Program-made: the position numbers and the translations under genes
Shown: piece by piece, positions 32,092 to 39,313 of the stretch
Numbering within the stretch: position 1 is the stretch's first letter
How the letters are laid out: each line of letters begins with the position of its first letter
The notes under the pieces: generated by a model
What the model was told of the DNA's origin: nothing
The model's input: the letters and a program-made list of their open reading frames with translations, nothing else
Databases searched by the model: none
NCBI GenBank assembly: GCA_964432415.1
Contig: CAYSNW010000015.1
Span: forward strand, 5,956 to 69,955
Reading direction: 5' to 3'
Source: JAFECT01 sp964432415
GTDB lineage: Bacteria > Pseudomonadota > Alphaproteobacteria > Caulobacterales > Caulobacteraceae
DNA length: 64,000 bases

Positions 32092-34257
32092 TCACTTCCC
32101 GGCCGGCGGCGGGAAGCCCTTGTTGCGCAGGTAGCCGTCGATCTTGGGATCGCGGCCGCGGAAGTTGCGGTAGGCCTGGGCCGGGTCGATGGTGTTGCCC
32201 ACGCTCATGATGTCGTCGTGGAACTTCTTGGCCATGACCTTGTCGTAGGGGCCGCCGTTCTCGAGGAAGGCCTCGAAGGCGTCGTGGTCCAGCACCTCCG
32301 ACCACAGGTAGGAGTAGTAGCCCGCCGCATAGCCGTCGCCGGAGAAGATGTGGGCGAACTGGGTCGGACGGTGGCGCATGACCACCTCGTCCGGCAGGCC
32401 GAGGGCGCCCAGGGTCTGCTTCTCGAAGGTGTCGGCGTCGATGCCGGCCGAGGGATCGGCCAGGTGGATCTTCATGTCGTAGATGGCGCCGGCCAGGTAC
32501 TCGGTGACGACGAAGCCCTGGTTGAAGGTGGACGCCTTCTGGATCTTGGCCACCAGTTCCGCCGGGATCGGCTCGCCCCTGGCGTTGACCGCAAACTTGG
32601 AGAGGATCTCCGGGGTCGACAGCCAGTTCTCGTTCACCTGCGAGGGGAACTCGACGAAGTCGGTGGCGACCGCCGTGCCGGCCTGGGTCGGATAGGTCAC
32701 CGCCGAGTTCAGGTCGTGCAGGGCGTGGCCGAACTCGTGGAAGGTGGTGATGGCGTCGTCCCAGCTGATGTAGATCGGCTCGCCGGGCTTGGCTTTCACG
32801 AAGTTGGTGTTGTTCGACACGATCGGGGTCTGGCCGCCTAGGAAGCGGCTCTGCGGACGGTAGCCCTGCTCCCAGGCGCCGGAGTTCTTGCCCTCACGGG
32901 CGTAGGGATCGAGGTACCAGAGGCCGACGTGCTTGCCGTTCCTGTCCTTGACCTCATAGACGGTCACGTCCGGATGGAAGGTCGGCACGCCCTCGAGCTT
33001 GGTGAAGGTGAAGCCGTAGAGCTGGCCCGCCTCCCAGAACACCGCGTCGCGGATCTTGTCGAGCTGGAGGTAGGTCTTCACCTGCCCGTTATCGAGGTTG
33101 TATTTCGCCAGCCGGACCTTCTCCGCATAGAAGCGGTAGTCCCAGGGCGCGATCTTGATGCCGGCGCCTTCCTTGTCGGCCACCGCCTGCATGTCGGCGA
33201 CTTCCTGGTGAACGCGCGCGATCGCCGAGGGCCAGACCTTGAGCATCAGGTCCATGGCCGTTTCCGGCGTCTTGGCCATTTTGTCGCCGAGCTTCCAGTG
33301 GGCGAAGGTCGGGTAGCCCAGCAGGTGGGCGCGCTCGTAGCGCAGCTTCAGCACCTCGGCGATGATCGCCGAGTTGTCGTGCTCGTCGTGGTGGTCGCCG
33401 CGGGCGTAGTAGTTGCGCCAGACCTTCTCGCGCAGGCCCCGGTCGGTGGAGTAGGTCAGGAACGGATCCATCGAGGAGCGGGTGTTGGTGATCGCCCACT
33501 GGCCCTTGTGGCCGTGCTCCTCGGCGGCGGCGGCCGCCGCGGCCTTCAGGCCGTCGGGCAGTCCGCCCAGCTGGTCGGCGTTCAGATAGGTGATCCAGCC
33601 CGCCTCATCGGCCTGCAGGTTCTGGCTGAACTTGGCGAACAGGGTGGCCAGGCGCTGGTTGATCTCGGCGACCCGGGCCTTGGCCTTGGGGTCGAGCTTG
33701 GCGCCGGCGCGGGTGAAGTTGGACCAGTAGATCCAGGCCAGGCGCTGCTTCTCCGGCGACATCTTCTTGAGCGCCTTGGATTTGTAGACGGCCTCGATGC
33801 GGGCGAAGAGCTTCTGGTTCTGGACGATTTCGTCGTTGAAGGCGGCGAGCTTGGGGTCCATCTCGTTCTGGACCGCCTGGTACTCGGGGGTGGACAGGTT
33901 GCCCGCCCAGATGCCGCCGTAGATCAGGGTGACGCGGTTGAGCGGCTGGCCGGCGCGCTCCAGGGCCTCGATGGTGTTGGCGAAGGTCGGCGGCGCCTTG
34001 TTGTTGGCGATGACCGCGATCTCCTTGCGGTTCAGCTCCATCGCCTCTTCCAGCGCTGGCTTGAAGTCCGCGACCCGGACCTTGTCGAAGCGCGGATAGC
34101 CGCCGTAGGGCCCGGTCCAGGCCTCCAGCATGGCGTTCTTGTAGGCCGGCGCCTTGGCCGTCTTGGCGGCGGGCGCCTTGTGGGGCGCGGCCAGGGCCGG
34201 GGCCGCGACGGCGGCGAGGGCGATGGCGGCGACGCCGGCGAACAGAAGCTTGCGCAT
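32092..34257 (-). CDS. Exported M3-family metallopeptidase (Dcp-like), copy 2
   Basis: A 721-residue paralogue of the gene at 29861. It has a signal peptide (MRKLLFAGVAAIALAAVAAP), zinc motif HEFGHALHDLN, third ligand in DFVEFPSQVNEN, and the C-terminal RHRPTQFAHIFSGDGYAAGY. The two proteins share long stretches (WTGPYGGYP.FDKVRV.DFKP, ANTIEALE) but differ throughout, so the duplication is old. Both retain the full active site. A Lys/Ala-rich segment follows the signal peptide. It is the upstream gene of the pair and is divergent from murI. Periplasmic peptide turnover is the likely role. Confidence 0.95.
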   Translation of the reverse strand: MRKLLFAGVAAIALAAVAAPALAAPHKAPAAKTAKAPAYKNAMLEAWTGPYGGYPRFDKVRVADFKPALEEAMELNRKEIAVIANNKAPPTFANTIEALERAGQPLNRVTLIYGGIWAGNLSTPEYQAVQNEMDPKLAAFNDEIVQNQKLFARIEAVYKSKALKKMSPEKQRLAWIYWSNFTRAGAKLDPKAKARVAEINQRLATLFAKFSQNLQADEAGWITYLNADQLGGLPDGLKAAAAAAAEEHGHKGQWAITNTRSSMDPFLTYSTDRGLREKVWRNYYARGDHHDEHDNSAIIAEVLKLRYERAHLLGYPTFAHWKLGDKMAKTPETAMDLMLKVWPSAIARVHQEVADMQAVADKEGAGIKIAPWDYRFYAEKVRLAKYNLDNGQVKTYLQLDKIRDAVFWEAGQLYGFTFTKLEGVPTFHPDVTVYEVKDRNGKHVGLWYLDPYAREGKNSGAWEQGYRPQSRFLGGQTPIVSNNTNFVKAKPGEPIYISWDDAITTFHEFGHALHDLNSAVTYPTQAGTAVATDFVEFPSQVNENWLSTPEILSKFAVNARGEPIPAELVAKIQKASTFNQGFVVTEYLAGAIYDMKIHLADPSAGIDADTFEKQTLGALGLPDEVVMRHRPTQFAHIFSGDGYAAGYYSYLWSEVLDHDAFEAFLENGGPYDKVMAKKFHDDIMSVGNTIDPAQAYRNFRGRDPKIDGYLRNKGFPPPAGK

Positions 34258-34401
34258 GGTTTCTCCAGGAGGCGGATGAGCTTGGCGGCGACCCTAGTCC
34301 TGTCGGGGCCGCGGGGGAAATGACGGGAAGTTAATGTCAGGCCGATCGTGGCGGCAATGGGGGCGGTGGACCGGCACGCCCTGCGGCCTTAAAGCGCTCC
34401 C

Positions 34402-35253
34402 ATGGCCATCGGTGTTTTCGACTCCGGCGTGGGCGGCCTGACCGTCCATCGCCGCCTTGTGGACCGCTTTCCCACGGCGGACTTCGTCTATCTCGCGGAC
34501 CAGGCGCATGCGCCCTACGGGGTGCGCGGCGGCGAGGAGATCGTGGACCTGACCCGGGCGGGCTGCGAACGCCTGTTCCAGGAGGGCTGCGACTTGGTGG
34601 TCCTGGCCTGCAACACGGCCTCGGCCATCGCGCTCCGGCGCCTGCAGCAGACCTGGCTGCCCCGCTATCGCAAGGCGCTTGGGCGGCCGGTCAATGTGCT
34701 GGGCATCATCGTGCCGACCATCGAGGCGGCCACCGGCATGCCCTGGGAGCACGAGGCCGAACGGCGCGGCGACAAGATCGAGCGGGTGGACGTGATCGGG
34801 GTGTTCTGCACCGCCGCCACCGCCGCCAGCCGTGTCTATGAGATCGAGATCGACAAGCGCCGCCAGGACCTGGCGGCCTTCTCCGAGGCCTGCACGGGCC
34901 TGGCGACCCTGATCGAGGAGGGCGCGCCGCGCGAGCAGCTGGCGGAGGTGATCGCCGGCCACTGCGGGGTGCTGAAGAGCCGCATCGGCCGCTGGCCCGA
35001 CCGGGTGATCCTGGGCTGCACCCACTACGAGATCGTCAGCGACCTGTTCCTGGCGGCCCTTCCGGACGGCACGCCCCTGATCCACCAGCCCAGCGCCGTG
35101 GCCAACGCCCTGGACCGCTATTTCACGCGCCACCAGGACTACGATCGCGGCTCGGGCGGGGGGCGGCGCTTCCTCACAACGGGCAAGGCGGGGACCCAGT
35201 CGGGCCTGGTGGAGACCTTCTGGGGCGAGGCGCTGAGGTTCGAGAAGGCCTGA
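34402..35253 (+). CDS. murI: Glutamate racemase
   Basis: MurI makes D-glutamate for peptidoglycan by a two-cysteine mechanism. The 283-residue product has IGVFDSGVGGLTVHRRL, VYLADQAHAPYG, the first catalytic Cys in LACNTASAIALRRLQ and the second in LGCTHYEIVSDLFL. Length is normal (260-290). The start MAIGVFDSG is exact for the family. The segment between the Cys motifs carries a slightly unusual insertion (EHEAERRGDKIERVDVIG). It is divergent from the M3 peptidase pair. Confidence 0.95.
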   Translation: MAIGVFDSGVGGLTVHRRLVDRFPTADFVYLADQAHAPYGVRGGEEIVDLTRAGCERLFQEGCDLVVLACNTASAIALRRLQQTWLPRYRKALGRPVNVLGIIVPTIEAATGMPWEHEAERRGDKIERVDVIGVFCTAATAASRVYEIEIDKRRQDLAAFSEACTGLATLIEEGAPREQLAEVIAGHCGVLKSRIGRWPDRVILGCTHYEIVSDLFLAALPDGTPLIHQPSAVANALDRYFTRHQDYDRGSGGGRRFLTTGKAGTQSGLVETFWGEALRFEKA

Positions 35254-35285
35254 GGGGACTCGACAATCGCGCCCGCCAAAGATAT

Positions 35286-35301
35286 GTAAGTGATCACTTA
35301 C
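35286..35301. promoter_or_regulatory. Perfect 16-bp palindrome, probable operator
   Basis: GTAAGTGATCACTTAC is a perfect 16-bp palindrome ending 18 bases before the ATG of the SRPBCC gene at 35320. The size and symmetry are typical of TetR- or MarR-family operators. No regulator gene is adjacent, so the cognate protein must be encoded elsewhere. Confidence 0.6.
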
Positions 35302-35319
35302 GGTCTATCGGGGGAAGCG

Positions 35320-35850
35320 ATGTTCAAAACCTCAGTACTGGCCGCCGTGGCGGCCCTCTGCCTTGCCGGCGTGGCCCAGGCCAAGGTGGTCGACGCCCAG
35401 GCCAACGGTTTTCAGGTGCAACAGAGCGCAGTGATCGCGGCCTCTCCGGACACGGTCTGGAAGGCCATGGTCGATCCGGCGAAATGGTGGAGCTCGGACC
35501 ACACCTTCACGGGCGATGCGAAGAACATCGTGCTGGAGGCCCAGGTGCGCGGCTGCTTCTGCGAGAAGAGCGGCGAACAGGGCGCGGCCACCATGCGGGT
35601 CAGCTTCGTCGATCCCGGCAAGGAGCTGGACCTGTGGGGCGCCATCGGGCCCCTGTCGCGCTTCGGCGTCGCCGGGGGGTGGACCATGGTCCTGACCCCG
35701 GAGGGCGCCGGGACCAAGGTGACCTGGACCTATACCGCGGGAGGCTATGTGCCCGGCGGCGCCGACAAGCTGGCCGCGCCGGTGGACGGCGTGTTCGGCC
35801 AGCAGATCGGACGGCTGAAGGCCTTCGTGGAGACCGGCAAGCCGGGCTGA
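35320..35850 (+). CDS. Exported SRPBCC-family protein
   Basis: A 176-residue protein with a signal peptide (MFKTSVLAAVAALCLAGVAQ, then AKVVD). The mature part is a helix-grip fold: VIAASPDTVWKAMVDPAKWW, a strand pair ending LEAQVRGCFCEKSG, ATMRVSFVDPGKELDLWGAI and TKVTWTYTAGGYVPGGADKL. A CxC pair (GCFCEK) is conserved in appearance. GGGGAAG precedes the ATG at 35320. Family members bind hydrophobic ligands; secreted forms are less common. A 16-bp palindrome upstream suggests control by an unlinked regulator. It is convergent with ahpD, and the two stop codons adjoin. Confidence 0.85.
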   Translation: MFKTSVLAAVAALCLAGVAQAKVVDAQANGFQVQQSAVIAASPDTVWKAMVDPAKWWSSDHTFTGDAKNIVLEAQVRGCFCEKSGEQGAATMRVSFVDPGKELDLWGAIGPLSRFGVAGGWTMVLTPEGAGTKVTWTYTAGGYVPGGADKLAAPVDGVFGQQIGRLKAFVETGKPG

Positions 35851-36387
35851 TCAGACGCCCTGGAGCGCCGCCTCGGCCGCAATCACCCGGCTCGTGGCAT
35901 TGACCACTGCGCCTATGCGCAGCGCCGCCTGGACCTGGACGGCGGTGGCGTCATGGCCGCGCAGTTCCTTCTCGTGGGCGTCCAGGCAGGCGCCGCAGCC
36001 GTTGATGGCCGAGACCGCCGTGGCCCACAGTTCGAAGTCGAGCTTGGGCGCGCCGGGATTGGCCAGGACGTTCATGCGCAGGCGCGCCGGCAGGGTGCGG
36101 TACTCCTGATTGTGCATCAGGTGCAGCGCCCGATAGTAGACGTTGTTCATGCCCATGATCGCCGCGGCCGCCTTGGCGGCGTCGCGCTGCTCGGGGGTCA
36201 GGTAGGGCTCGGCCGCCGCCTCGATCTGGCGCACCACCTCGGGCACGCCCACCGCATGGGCGGAGGCCAGGAACGTCCCCCACTTCTGGGCGTCGGTCAG
36301 GGTGGTCTCGCCCGCCAGGGTCGACAGGTTCAGCGACAGGTCCTTGGCGTAGGACGGCAGGCGCTCGCGCAGGGCGTCGAGGGACAT
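35851..36387 (-). CDS. ahpD: Alkyl hydroperoxide reductase AhpD
   Basis: AhpD (carboxymuconolactone-decarboxylase fold) reduces AhpC and itself has alkylhydroperoxidase activity. The 178-residue product starts MSLDALRERLPSYAKDLSLN and contains the catalytic NGCGACLDAHEKELR, with the CxxC and nearby His, and NNVYYRALHLM. The ATG at 36387 gives the normal length; the longer frame to 36615 overlaps ahpC in another frame and is rejected. It follows ahpC by 112 bases containing strong hairpins, so it may be expressed below ahpC. In mycobacteria AhpD is recharged through lipoamide and Lpd. Confidence 0.96.
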   Translation of the reverse strand: MSLDALRERLPSYAKDLSLNLSTLAGETTLTDAQKWGTFLASAHAVGVPEVVRQIEAAAEPYLTPEQRDAAKAAAAIMGMNNVYYRALHLMHNQEYRTLPARLRMNVLANPGAPKLDFELWATAVSAINGCGACLDAHEKELRGHDATAVQVQAALRIGAVVNATSRVIAAEAALQGV

Positions 36388-36414
36388 GGTCGGGCTCCGG
36401 TACGAAAGAGAGGG

Positions 36415-36484
36415 AGCCCCGGGAACGGACGGGGGGAGGACGCCGCCTGCCCCCGGGGCTGATCTCCCCGGCTTGTGGCCGGGG
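36415..36484 (-). terminator. Hairpins between ahpC and ahpD
   Basis: Two inverted repeats lie in the ahpC-ahpD gap: AGCCCCGGG (36415-36423) with CCCGGGGCT (36452-36460), and CCCCGGC-TTGTG-GCCGGGG (36466-36484). The compact second hairpin directly follows the ahpC stop on the minus strand. Partial termination or mRNA stabilisation that favours ahpC over ahpD is plausible. Confidence 0.55.
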
Positions 36485-36499
36485 AACGCGCAGGACGGA

Positions 36500-37054
36500 T
36501 CAGGCCGCGATGACCTCGCCGCCGACGGGACGGTTGCAGGCGCAGAGTTCGTCGGTCTGCAGGCCGTCCAGCACGCGCAGGGATTCGGCCGGCGAGCGGC
36601 CGACGCTGAGCGCATTGACGGTGACCTGTTGCACCACGTTGTGCGGGTCGACGATGAAGGTGGCCCGCAGCGCCACGCCGGCGCCGTCGTCCAGCACGCC
36701 CAGGGCGCGGGCGAAGCGGCCGCCGTTGTCGGCGAACTGCCACATCGGCAGCTTGTTCAGGTCGGGGTGCTCACGGCGCCAGGCCAGCTTGCAGAACTCG
36801 TTATCGGTGGAGCCGCCGAGCACGATGGCGTCGCGGTCGGCGAAGTCCTTGTTCAGGCGGGCGAACTCGGCGATCTCGGTCGGGCAGACGAAGGTGAAGT
36901 CCTTCGGGTAGAAGAAGATGACCTTCCACTTGCCCGGGAAGCTGTCCTGGGTGACGGCCTCGAACGCGCTCTGGCCGCCTTCCTCGTGCTTGTTGAAGCC
37001 GGGCTTCACCCCGACGATTTCAAAGTTGGGAAGCTTTTCGCCGACGCCGATCAT
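36500..37054 (-). CDS. ahpC: Peroxiredoxin AhpC (three-cysteine type)
   Basis: AhpC reduces hydrogen peroxide and organic peroxides. The 184-residue product starts MIGVGEKLPNFEIVGVKPGF and carries the peroxidatic Cys in FYPKDFTFVCPTEIAEF. Near the C-terminus TDELCACNRP supplies two further cysteines, matching the mycobacterial three-Cys AhpC (CxC) that works with AhpD instead of AhpF. A longer frame to 37132 adds 26 residues of unlikely coding. It is divergent from oxyR and upstream of ahpD, so the peroxide-response cassette is complete. Confidence 0.97.
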   Translation of the reverse strand: MIGVGEKLPNFEIVGVKPGFNKHEEGGQSAFEAVTQDSFPGKWKVIFFYPKDFTFVCPTEIAEFARLNKDFADRDAIVLGGSTDNEFCKLAWRREHPDLNKLPMWQFADNGGRFARALGVLDDGAGVALRATFIVDPHNVVQQVTVNALSVGRSPAESLRVLDGLQTDELCACNRPVGGEVIAA

Positions 37055-37154
37055 TGCGGTCTCCTTGGAGGGTTTGGGGTGCGGCGAGCCGCCGCGTGCA
37101 GGGGGTTTAGGCCCCGGCTTTTCTAAAGACAAATCGATTGTTTTTGTTTTTGGT

Positions 37155-37169
37155 ATAGACTGATCCTAT
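37155..37169. promoter_or_regulatory. Predicted OxyR half-site
   Basis: ATAG-ACTGATC-CTAT fits the ATAG-N7-CTAT half of the OxyR consensus and lies in the 124-base ahpC-oxyR spacer, ending ten bases before the oxyR ATG. It overlaps a -10-like CTATAT (37166-37171). The second ATAG-N7-CTAT module is not clear on the left, where the sequence is T-rich. Confidence 0.55.
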
Positions 37170-37178
37170 ATAGGTCGC

Positions 37179-38084
37179 ATGCTCCCCAGCCTGCGCCAGC
37201 TCCAGTACCTCAAGCTCCTGTCCGAGCACGGATCGTTCAGCCGCGCGGCCGAGGCCGCCCACGTCAGCCAGCCGGCCCTGTCAGCCGGGGTGCAGGAGCT
37301 GGAGCGGATTCTGGGCGCCCCGGTGGTCGAGCGGGCCCGCTCGGGCGTGATCCTGACCCCGGTCGGGCTGGAGGCCGTGCGCCGCGCCGAGGACGTGCTA
37401 GCCCGCGCCGAGGACCTGGTCGAGGCGGCGCGCGGGGCGGGCAATCCCCTGTCGGGACGGTTCCGCCTGGGGGTGATCCCGACCATCGCGCCGTTCCTGC
37501 TGCCCCGCGCCCTGCCCGGGCTGAAGCAGGCCTGGCCGGGTCTCAGGCTCTACCTGCGCGAGGACCTGACCCCGCGCCTGATCGCGGCCTTGAAGACCGG
37601 CGCCCTGGACGCCGCCGTCATCGCCCTGCCCTACGACATGGCGGGCCTGGAATGGGCCCACATCGCCGACGACGAGATCCTGGCCGCCGCGCCCGCCGGC
37701 CACCCGCTGGCCCGCGCCGCCGCCTTCGACATCGAGGCGCTGAACCCCGAGGACCTGATCCTGCTGGAGGACGGCCACTGCCTGCGCGACCAGGCGCTGT
37801 CGGCCTGCCGCATCGACGCGCCGAGGGGTGAGGACGTGTTCGCCGCCACCTCCCTGACCACCCTGATGCAGATGGTCTCCGCAGGCCTCGGCGTCAGCTT
37901 CGTGCCGGCCATGGCGGCGCAAGCGGGCCTGACCGCCGACGCAGGCGTAGCCGTGCGCCCCATCGCCAAGGGCCATCCAAGCCGTGAGATCGTGGTGGCC
38001 TGGCGCGCGGGATCGAGCCGCAGGCGTGAGGGCGAACTGCTGGCCGGCGCCTTCGCTGCGACAAGCCCGTCGCAGGCGGATTGA
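37179..38084 (+). CDS. oxyR: Hydrogen peroxide regulator OxyR (LysR family)
   Basis: A 301-residue LysR-type activator. The HTH is MLPSLRQLQYLKLLSEHGSF then SRAAEAAHVSQPALSAGVQE; the C-terminal domain includes ILLEDGHCLRDQALSACRID, where the two Cys nine residues apart match the redox pair of E. coli OxyR (Cys199 and Cys208). The ahpC gene is divergent and separated by 124 bases with an OxyR-like half-site, which confirms the role. The predicted -10 lies so close to the ATG that the mRNA may be leaderless. Confidence 0.95.
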   Translation: MLPSLRQLQYLKLLSEHGSFSRAAEAAHVSQPALSAGVQELERILGAPVVERARSGVILTPVGLEAVRRAEDVLARAEDLVEAARGAGNPLSGRFRLGVIPTIAPFLLPRALPGLKQAWPGLRLYLREDLTPRLIAALKTGALDAAVIALPYDMAGLEWAHIADDEILAAAPAGHPLARAAAFDIEALNPEDLILLEDGHCLRDQALSACRIDAPRGEDVFAATSLTTLMQMVSAGLGVSFVPAMAAQAGLTADAGVAVRPIAKGHPSREIVVAWRAGSSRRREGELLAGAFAATSPSQAD

Positions 38085-38119
38085 CGCTGGCGCGCCGCCG
38101 GTCCCATGGTCGGCGCGCC

Positions 38120-39313
38120 ATGAGCCTCGACCCCGTCTCCATCGTCCGCCAGTTCCCCCCGACCGCCCGCGCCGTGGCCGAGAACCTGGAGGCGTCGAAG
38201 ATCCGCGAGGTGGCCAACGCCGGCTTCGGCGATCCGGACATCCTGCCCTTCTGGTTCGGCGAGTCCGACCAGCCGACGCCCGACTTCATCGTCGCCGCGG
38301 CCCAGGAAGCGCTCGGCCAGCGCAAGACCTTCTATTCCCACAACCTCGGCATTCTGGAGCTGAGGGAGACCCTTGCCGACTATCTGCGCGCCCTGCACGG
38401 GTGGCCGATCGAGGTGCAGCGGCTGGCCATCACCAGCGCCGGGGTCAGCGCCCTGATGCTGGCGGCCCAGGCGGTGATCGATCCCGGCGACCGGGTGGTG
38501 GTGGTGACCCCGGTATGGCCCAACGTCGCCGAGATTCCGAAGATCATGGGCGCCGAGGTGGTGCGGGTAGGCCTGAGCGTCCAGGGCGGACGCTGGAGCC
38601 TCGACCTCGACCGGTTGCTGGCCGCCCTGACGCCTACGACCCGCGCCCTGTTCCTGAATTCGCCGAACAACCCCACGGGCTGGACCCTGCCGGAAGAAGC
38701 CCTGGCGCCGATCCTGGAGCACTGCCGCAAGCACGGGATCTGGCTGATCAGCGACGACGTCTATGAGCGGCTGAGCTTCGCCACGCCCAAGGCGCCGTCC
38801 TTCCTGCCCCTGACCTACTGGGAAGACCGCTACATCTCCACCAACAGCTTCTCCAAGGCCTGGCGCATGACCGGCTTCCGGCTGGGCTGGATGGTGATCC
38901 CGCCCGAGCTGCTGGGTCCGCTGGGGGTCCTGCTGGAATACAACACCTCCTGCGCTCCGGAATTCATCCAGCGCGCGGCGATCGCGGCGCTCCGTGACGG
39001 GGAGCCGACGGTGACCATGGTGCGCGAGCAGCTGGCCTCGGCGCGGGACATGGTGACCGGCGCCCTGGCGGCCATGCCCGGGATCGAGATCGCCCCGGCG
39101 GACGGCGCCATGTACGCCTTCTTCCGGCTGGACGGCTGCACGGACTCCCTCGGCCTGGCGAAGACCCTGGTGCGGGAGGCGAAGCTGGGTCTGGCGCCGG
39201 GCGTGGCCTTCGGGCCCGAGGCGGAGGGCTGGCTGCGCTGGTGCCTGGCCGCCGCGCCGGAAAAGGCTGCGCAGGGTCTCGAGCGGCTGGAGCGCTATCT
39301 GGCGGCCCGGTGA
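38120..39313 (+). CDS. PLP-dependent aminotransferase, class I/II
   Basis: A 397-residue fold-type I aminotransferase. Visible features are FWFGESDQPTPDFIVAAAQE, TFYSHNLGILELRETLADYL, the AFLNSPNNPTGW-like LFLNSPNNPTGWTLPEEALA, ISDDVYERLSF with the PLP-ring Asp, and the Schiff-base Lys in STNSFSKAWRMTGFRLGWM. The ATG at 38120 (MSLDPVSIVRQF) is preferred over 38081. Substrate cannot be told from these motifs; aspartate, aromatic or branched-chain acids are possible. It follows oxyR by 35 bases on the same strand, but no functional link is evident. Its end overlaps the convergent LytTR gene. Confidence 0.93.
   Translation: MSLDPVSIVRQFPPTARAVAENLEASKIREVANAGFGDPDILPFWFGESDQPTPDFIVAAAQEALGQRKTFYSHNLGILELRETLADYLRALHGWPIEVQRLAITSAGVSALMLAAQAVIDPGDRVVVVTPVWPNVAEIPKIMGAEVVRVGLSVQGGRWSLDLDRLLAALTPTTRALFLNSPNNPTGWTLPEEALAPILEHCRKHGIWLISDDVYERLSFATPKAPSFLPLTYWEDRYISTNSFSKAWRMTGFRLGWMVIPPELLGPLGVLLEYNTSCAPEFIQRAAIAALRDGEPTVTMVREQLASARDMVTGALAAMPGIEIAPADGAMYAFFRLDGCTDSLGLAKTLVREAKLGLAPGVAFGPEAEGWLRWCLAAAPEKAAQGLERLERYLAAR

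Noticed and set aside
30005..32134. 709-residue plus-strand frame antisense to an M3 peptidase
   Set aside because: His/Val/Leu/Gly-rich shadow; the minus strand carries the intact HEFGH peptidase with signal peptide.
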